Positions 54,314-57,561 of a stretch of 57,561 nucleotides of DNA are shown here, one piece after another; position 1 is the first letter of the stretch; the number at the start of each line of letters is the position of its first letter. This DNA is from Terana coerulea. Its lineage: Eukaryota; Basidiomycota; Agaricomycetes; Polyporales; Phanerochaetaceae. Under the pieces are notes generated by a model. The model made no database searches. It saw nothing but the letters and a program-made list of their open reading frames with translations, and was not told where the DNA came from. Position numbers and translations under genes: made by a program. The stretch lies in contig JAKOGH010000728.1 of NCBI GenBank assembly GCA_024811115.1, positions 1-57,561 on the forward strand. Direction: 5' to 3'.

Positions 54314-57300
54314 TCATGGGGTGTTAGCCTCCAGCCAAGTGCGTAGCCCGTGCGAAGAATGCTACAGCCATTCCCGATAGTAAGCGTTCGCAGTACTACA
54401 CTGCCATATAACGTTGAAGTGCGCACCTTGATCCATTCCGCCCTAGATTTGGTGCTGTCGAGCGCATGGTCTATACCCATCTGATATTTCGAAGTGTCTT
54501 GCTTCTGCGCAGTTACCACTGTGTTATTGTCCGCCCAGCTTGCTAACACAAGCAAGGCAGAACGCACCTCGAAGAATGTCTTTATGGCCGTATAGTCATC
54601 ATACGACGAGAAATAGCTGAATATATCCTGCCGCAAAGGTCACTTGGACTGGATCACACGCGGCAAATGTTCGAATTAGCATACCTCGAACAGGAATCTC
54701 ACGCTGGCGGTTTGCTTAACCCGCTCGTATATCTAAAGATAATGTATCTATCATCACAAAGCATTTAGTCTCGAATGTGAGCTTACCGCATCATAATCGG
54801 CTTTGAAGTGTTCCATGGTGAAGTGTCTAGTTTGGGGATTTTCCGTCAAACCATCGAACAGCGAAAATAGGTCTTGGTTGCGAGACTTGTTGATCAGATA
54901 CTCCCAGGTTTTCTCTGCAATTTTGAGTCAATCGCCAAGAATACTGAGAAGACAGAATCCTGACCTCGAAGCTTGGCGTCATTCGTCCATCCGAGAGCGC
55001 GCATGCATGCCATACCAACGGTCGGATTCTTTGGTTTCGACAGGAATTGCATGATAGCGGTGTAGTCCGAATGCCCACCGTGCTTGACGGCCTAGTCATT
55101 CGATGAGTGTAAGAGATAGCACCAAATATCAAGCAACTCGAAATGCAACTAACGATGCAATAGGTAAGAGTGATCAGATCGGGTGGAATACAGGAGTCGT
55201 CTCCAGTCTCAATCGCACGCCGGAAGCGATCCGTAAGTTCCTTCACGACCCTGTATTGTAAATAAATATTTAACGAAAAATGCTGAAGAGTTGCTCCGAA
55301 AATTGACCCACTTTTCGTCTTCTGCATGGGCGGCAGCAGAGATCGCCAGCGTCCGGAGCTCTCGAAGGTCCACATCCTCTCCTTCAGGATACTCATAGCC
55401 AAGTCTTTCCACAATTGGCGCAAAGAGACTCTATGCGGGCTGTCAGTAAGTACGGAAACAGAACATTCCAGGTATACACACTCGTCGGAAGATGTTGAGC
55501 CTTCGCACGACATCAGGATACTCAAACCAAGTGGACGCGATTTGGGCAAGCCCATAACCGATACTTCTCCAAACAAGGCCTGTGTATGACCACGTGAGAG
55601 CAAGGCACAGCAGCCGCAGTAACCACGCACCCTCTTGCTCATTGCGGAACGCATCGTACAGAGACAGCAAAGCGCTCATCTCCAAATATCCCGCTTTCGC
55701 AAGGGGAACTGCGTCGCAGAGGAGACCAATCTTATCGTCCAGAGAGAACGGTGACTCTGCCTTAGCAGCCTCGTTCGCGATCGCCACGAGACGTTTAGGA
55801 CCATAGAGTACGCGGTCTAGGAGACACACAAACAGTTAGCTGCATTGTACAGCCATACACAAGATAACAGACTCACAGAAGCCCACTGTGCCACTGTTCA
55901 GTTTGAACGGCTTCGACGTATCAAGGGGAAAGAATTTCTCTCGTTCATCCAGGAGCAGCGTACTATCAGCTAACGGCTTGCCGTGCAGGTCTGTTCCAAC
56001 GAGAAACACGGGGATCGACCTGTTGAGATTAGCACAAATGAAAGGTACCAGTTGCACCACAGTACTTACCAGATTGTTTGATTGTCCATCTCATCAGCGG
56101 GGCCGGTCGCGAGAAAGCGATCTTGTCTGACACGAATCCCACCGTCCAACTCAGTAACCGTCAGCAGTGGATATCCAACCTAGTCAACCGACGGCTGGTT
56201 ATACCAAACATCAATAAAGCGCAAATTCCAAAGCCCACTTTTTGGCCCAGGTGTCCATGATGTTCGTGATGTCAAGACCTTTTCTCCGTGAGTTAGGGTA
56301 TCACTATGGAGCAAAATACTTACCACTAGCAGTAGCTATGCCTTCCCAGAGATCCTTTGTGACAGTAGTCCCATACAAATGGCTCTTCAAGTAGATGGAG
56401 ACGCCCTTCAGAAACGTCTCCTCGCCTACGTAAAATAATAACATCCGCAAGACTAGGAGGTGCAATCAGTTCAGCTACCCAAAGCGAAAAAGAGTGATTC
56501 ATGCAAATGCACCTGACGCAGACTTGTCGTAAGACAACGAGTCGAATATCTGACAATATCGTCAAGACGTTATCAGCACGATGTATAATACAACGGAAGA
56601 GGACATACCTGAGAGATGGTGCGAGAGTCCTTGCATTCAACCTCAACGGGATGCGATGACAATATAGAGTCCAGTCGCAAGGCGTTGTTCAAGGTGTGGG
56701 GAATGAAAATTGAGTTCAGTTTCCACTCCGGGAATATCCTGGGTAGAACGCTGTTAGGTCTTATTCATTTGCGGCACCTCTACCCTTACTTGTCTTCGAT
56801 GCAATGTCAGTGGATGTGGACACCAAGGAGTCAATATTTGCGTACCTAAGATGACGACTTCGCCCATCTATAATCACGATCAGTTTTCACCACACTCCTG
56901 CGAGGTGTAGACGTACCAGGCGCGCGAATCCTGCATCTCAGGTTCAGTCAATGTCTTTCCGGGTCAAAAACCGTGCGGACGTGCCTTCTTTGAGATATAA
57001 AGTGTCCCACCACTCCATCGTCGCAATATTCCCGAACCTGAGTCGCTCACTCAGCTTTCCCTGTGCCCAACATCGTGCAAGGGATAAAAGGCGAACCACA
57101 TATGTGCGACTTCATGGCTTTCACCAGTAGCGACGTTTTCATACTGCTCAGGTCGGCGTGTGTCGCGTCCACCAATGACGCGGATGTACGACCTGTTATA
57201 AGGCCCTGCCCGAGTCGCGAGCAGGTTAGCAACAGTTAACATATAATATGCTTTCTGATATACCCAATTTTCCATTGCTCCTGCCAGAAAGTGAGCTTGC

Positions 57301-57561
57301 TGGTCTTGGCCTATATGGTATCATGACGCACCTGCATCAAAATCGGCAGCCTGTAGACAGTTGAACCAACGATGTCAGTTCATGTTTGGTGACAAGCGAG
57401 TCGTTTACTTACGACAAGGGTGTCCAGTTTGGGGAGCGGGTATTCGATACCGAACGCTTGCTCGTAGAGAGGCAGCACCTTCTTCTTCACATCCAGAGCA
57501 AACTGGCCTTGGCGTACAAGATCGGAGTGGCATATAGACGCAGAGGTCGCACCGTTCCGCT
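54314..57561 (-). CDS. M1-family zinc aminopeptidase (Ape2/puromycin-sensitive type), 5' end outside window
   Basis: The exopeptidase motif GAMENWG is seen at 57264-57281, with an intron before the G. GLITGRTSASLVDATHADL follows. The zinc site HEVAH lies at 57102-57116, and an intron splits MW-FGNIATMEWWDTLYLKEG. The zinc-ligand Glu at 56986-56988 is exactly 18 residues after the second His. The C-terminal ERAP1-like helical domain includes LDEREKFFPLDTSKPFKLNS, LLCDAVPLAKAGYLEMSALL, RLGYEYPEGEDVDLRELRTL and PTVGMACMRALGWTNDAKLR. The end is DTSKYQMGIDHALDSTKSRA and, after an intron, HSSHGLRTWLEANTP, with stop at 54314. It removes N-terminal residues from peptides. One base is missing in a T4 run (57136-57139) between SMK and NVATGESHEVAH. 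Confidence 0.85.

Noticed and set aside
1..57561. CRISPR arrays, rRNA genes, bacterial operons or riboswitches
   Set aside because: No regularly spaced identical repeats, no rRNA-like blocks and no bacterial gene arrangement were seen. The gene structure is fungal.

Overview
The window looks like basidiomycete (Agaricomycetes, possibly Polyporales-type) nuclear DNA. Genes carry many short GT-AG introns of about 50-75 nt. The recognisable families are typical of such fungi: DUF6533 membrane proteins, F-box-like arrays, a Byr4-type cytokinesis regulator, a serine carboxypeptidase, TFIIE-alpha and an M1 aminopeptidase. The repeats (chromodomain gypsy, copia, hAT-type MITEs) are also typical. No bacterial gene, rRNA gene or CRISPR array was seen.

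Region 1 (1-25.0 kb) is a transposon-dominated block. It opens with a broken auxin-efflux-carrier gene (1-820) and a telomere-hexamer-like hAT MITE (1796-2092). A minus-strand gypsy chromovirus with two LTRs follows (2827-9903). A copia element (11447-21703) lies inside a DUF6533 gene, whose 5' part (9960-11446) and 3' tail (21704-21907) can be matched to an uninterrupted paralogue at 26.9-28.6 kb. The copia is itself interrupted twice: by about 3 kb holding a CpG-rich tandem-repeat island, a tRNA-like sequence and an LTR-like segment, and by a rearranged gypsy solo LTR in its 3' LTR. A TIR element with subterminal CATAATCAC repeats ends the block (23102-25011).

Region 2 (25.0-47.1 kb) is gene-rich. 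It holds a possible small two-exon gene, a DUF6533 gene, three tandem minus-strand F-box-like paralogues (29.0-34.6 kb), and a serine carboxypeptidase (minus) divergent from TFIIE-alpha (plus). A third DUF6533 gene and a long Byr4-like gene follow. Two F-box copies share an upstream block of about 85 bp, so promoter and gene were duplicated together.

Region 3 (47.1-54.3 kb) is mostly unrecognised sequence with three more hAT MITE copies, two with perfect 8-bp target duplications. The window ends inside an M1 zinc aminopeptidase (54314 to beyond 57561, minus).

A caution for all gene models: several conserved genes, including the essential TFIIE-alpha, lose frame by one base at mononucleotide runs of 4-5 nt. 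Under-called homopolymers in the assembly are the simplest explanation, so not every frameshift listed means a dead gene. The transposon relics are different: they carry stops and lost catalytic residues that a run-length error cannot explain.
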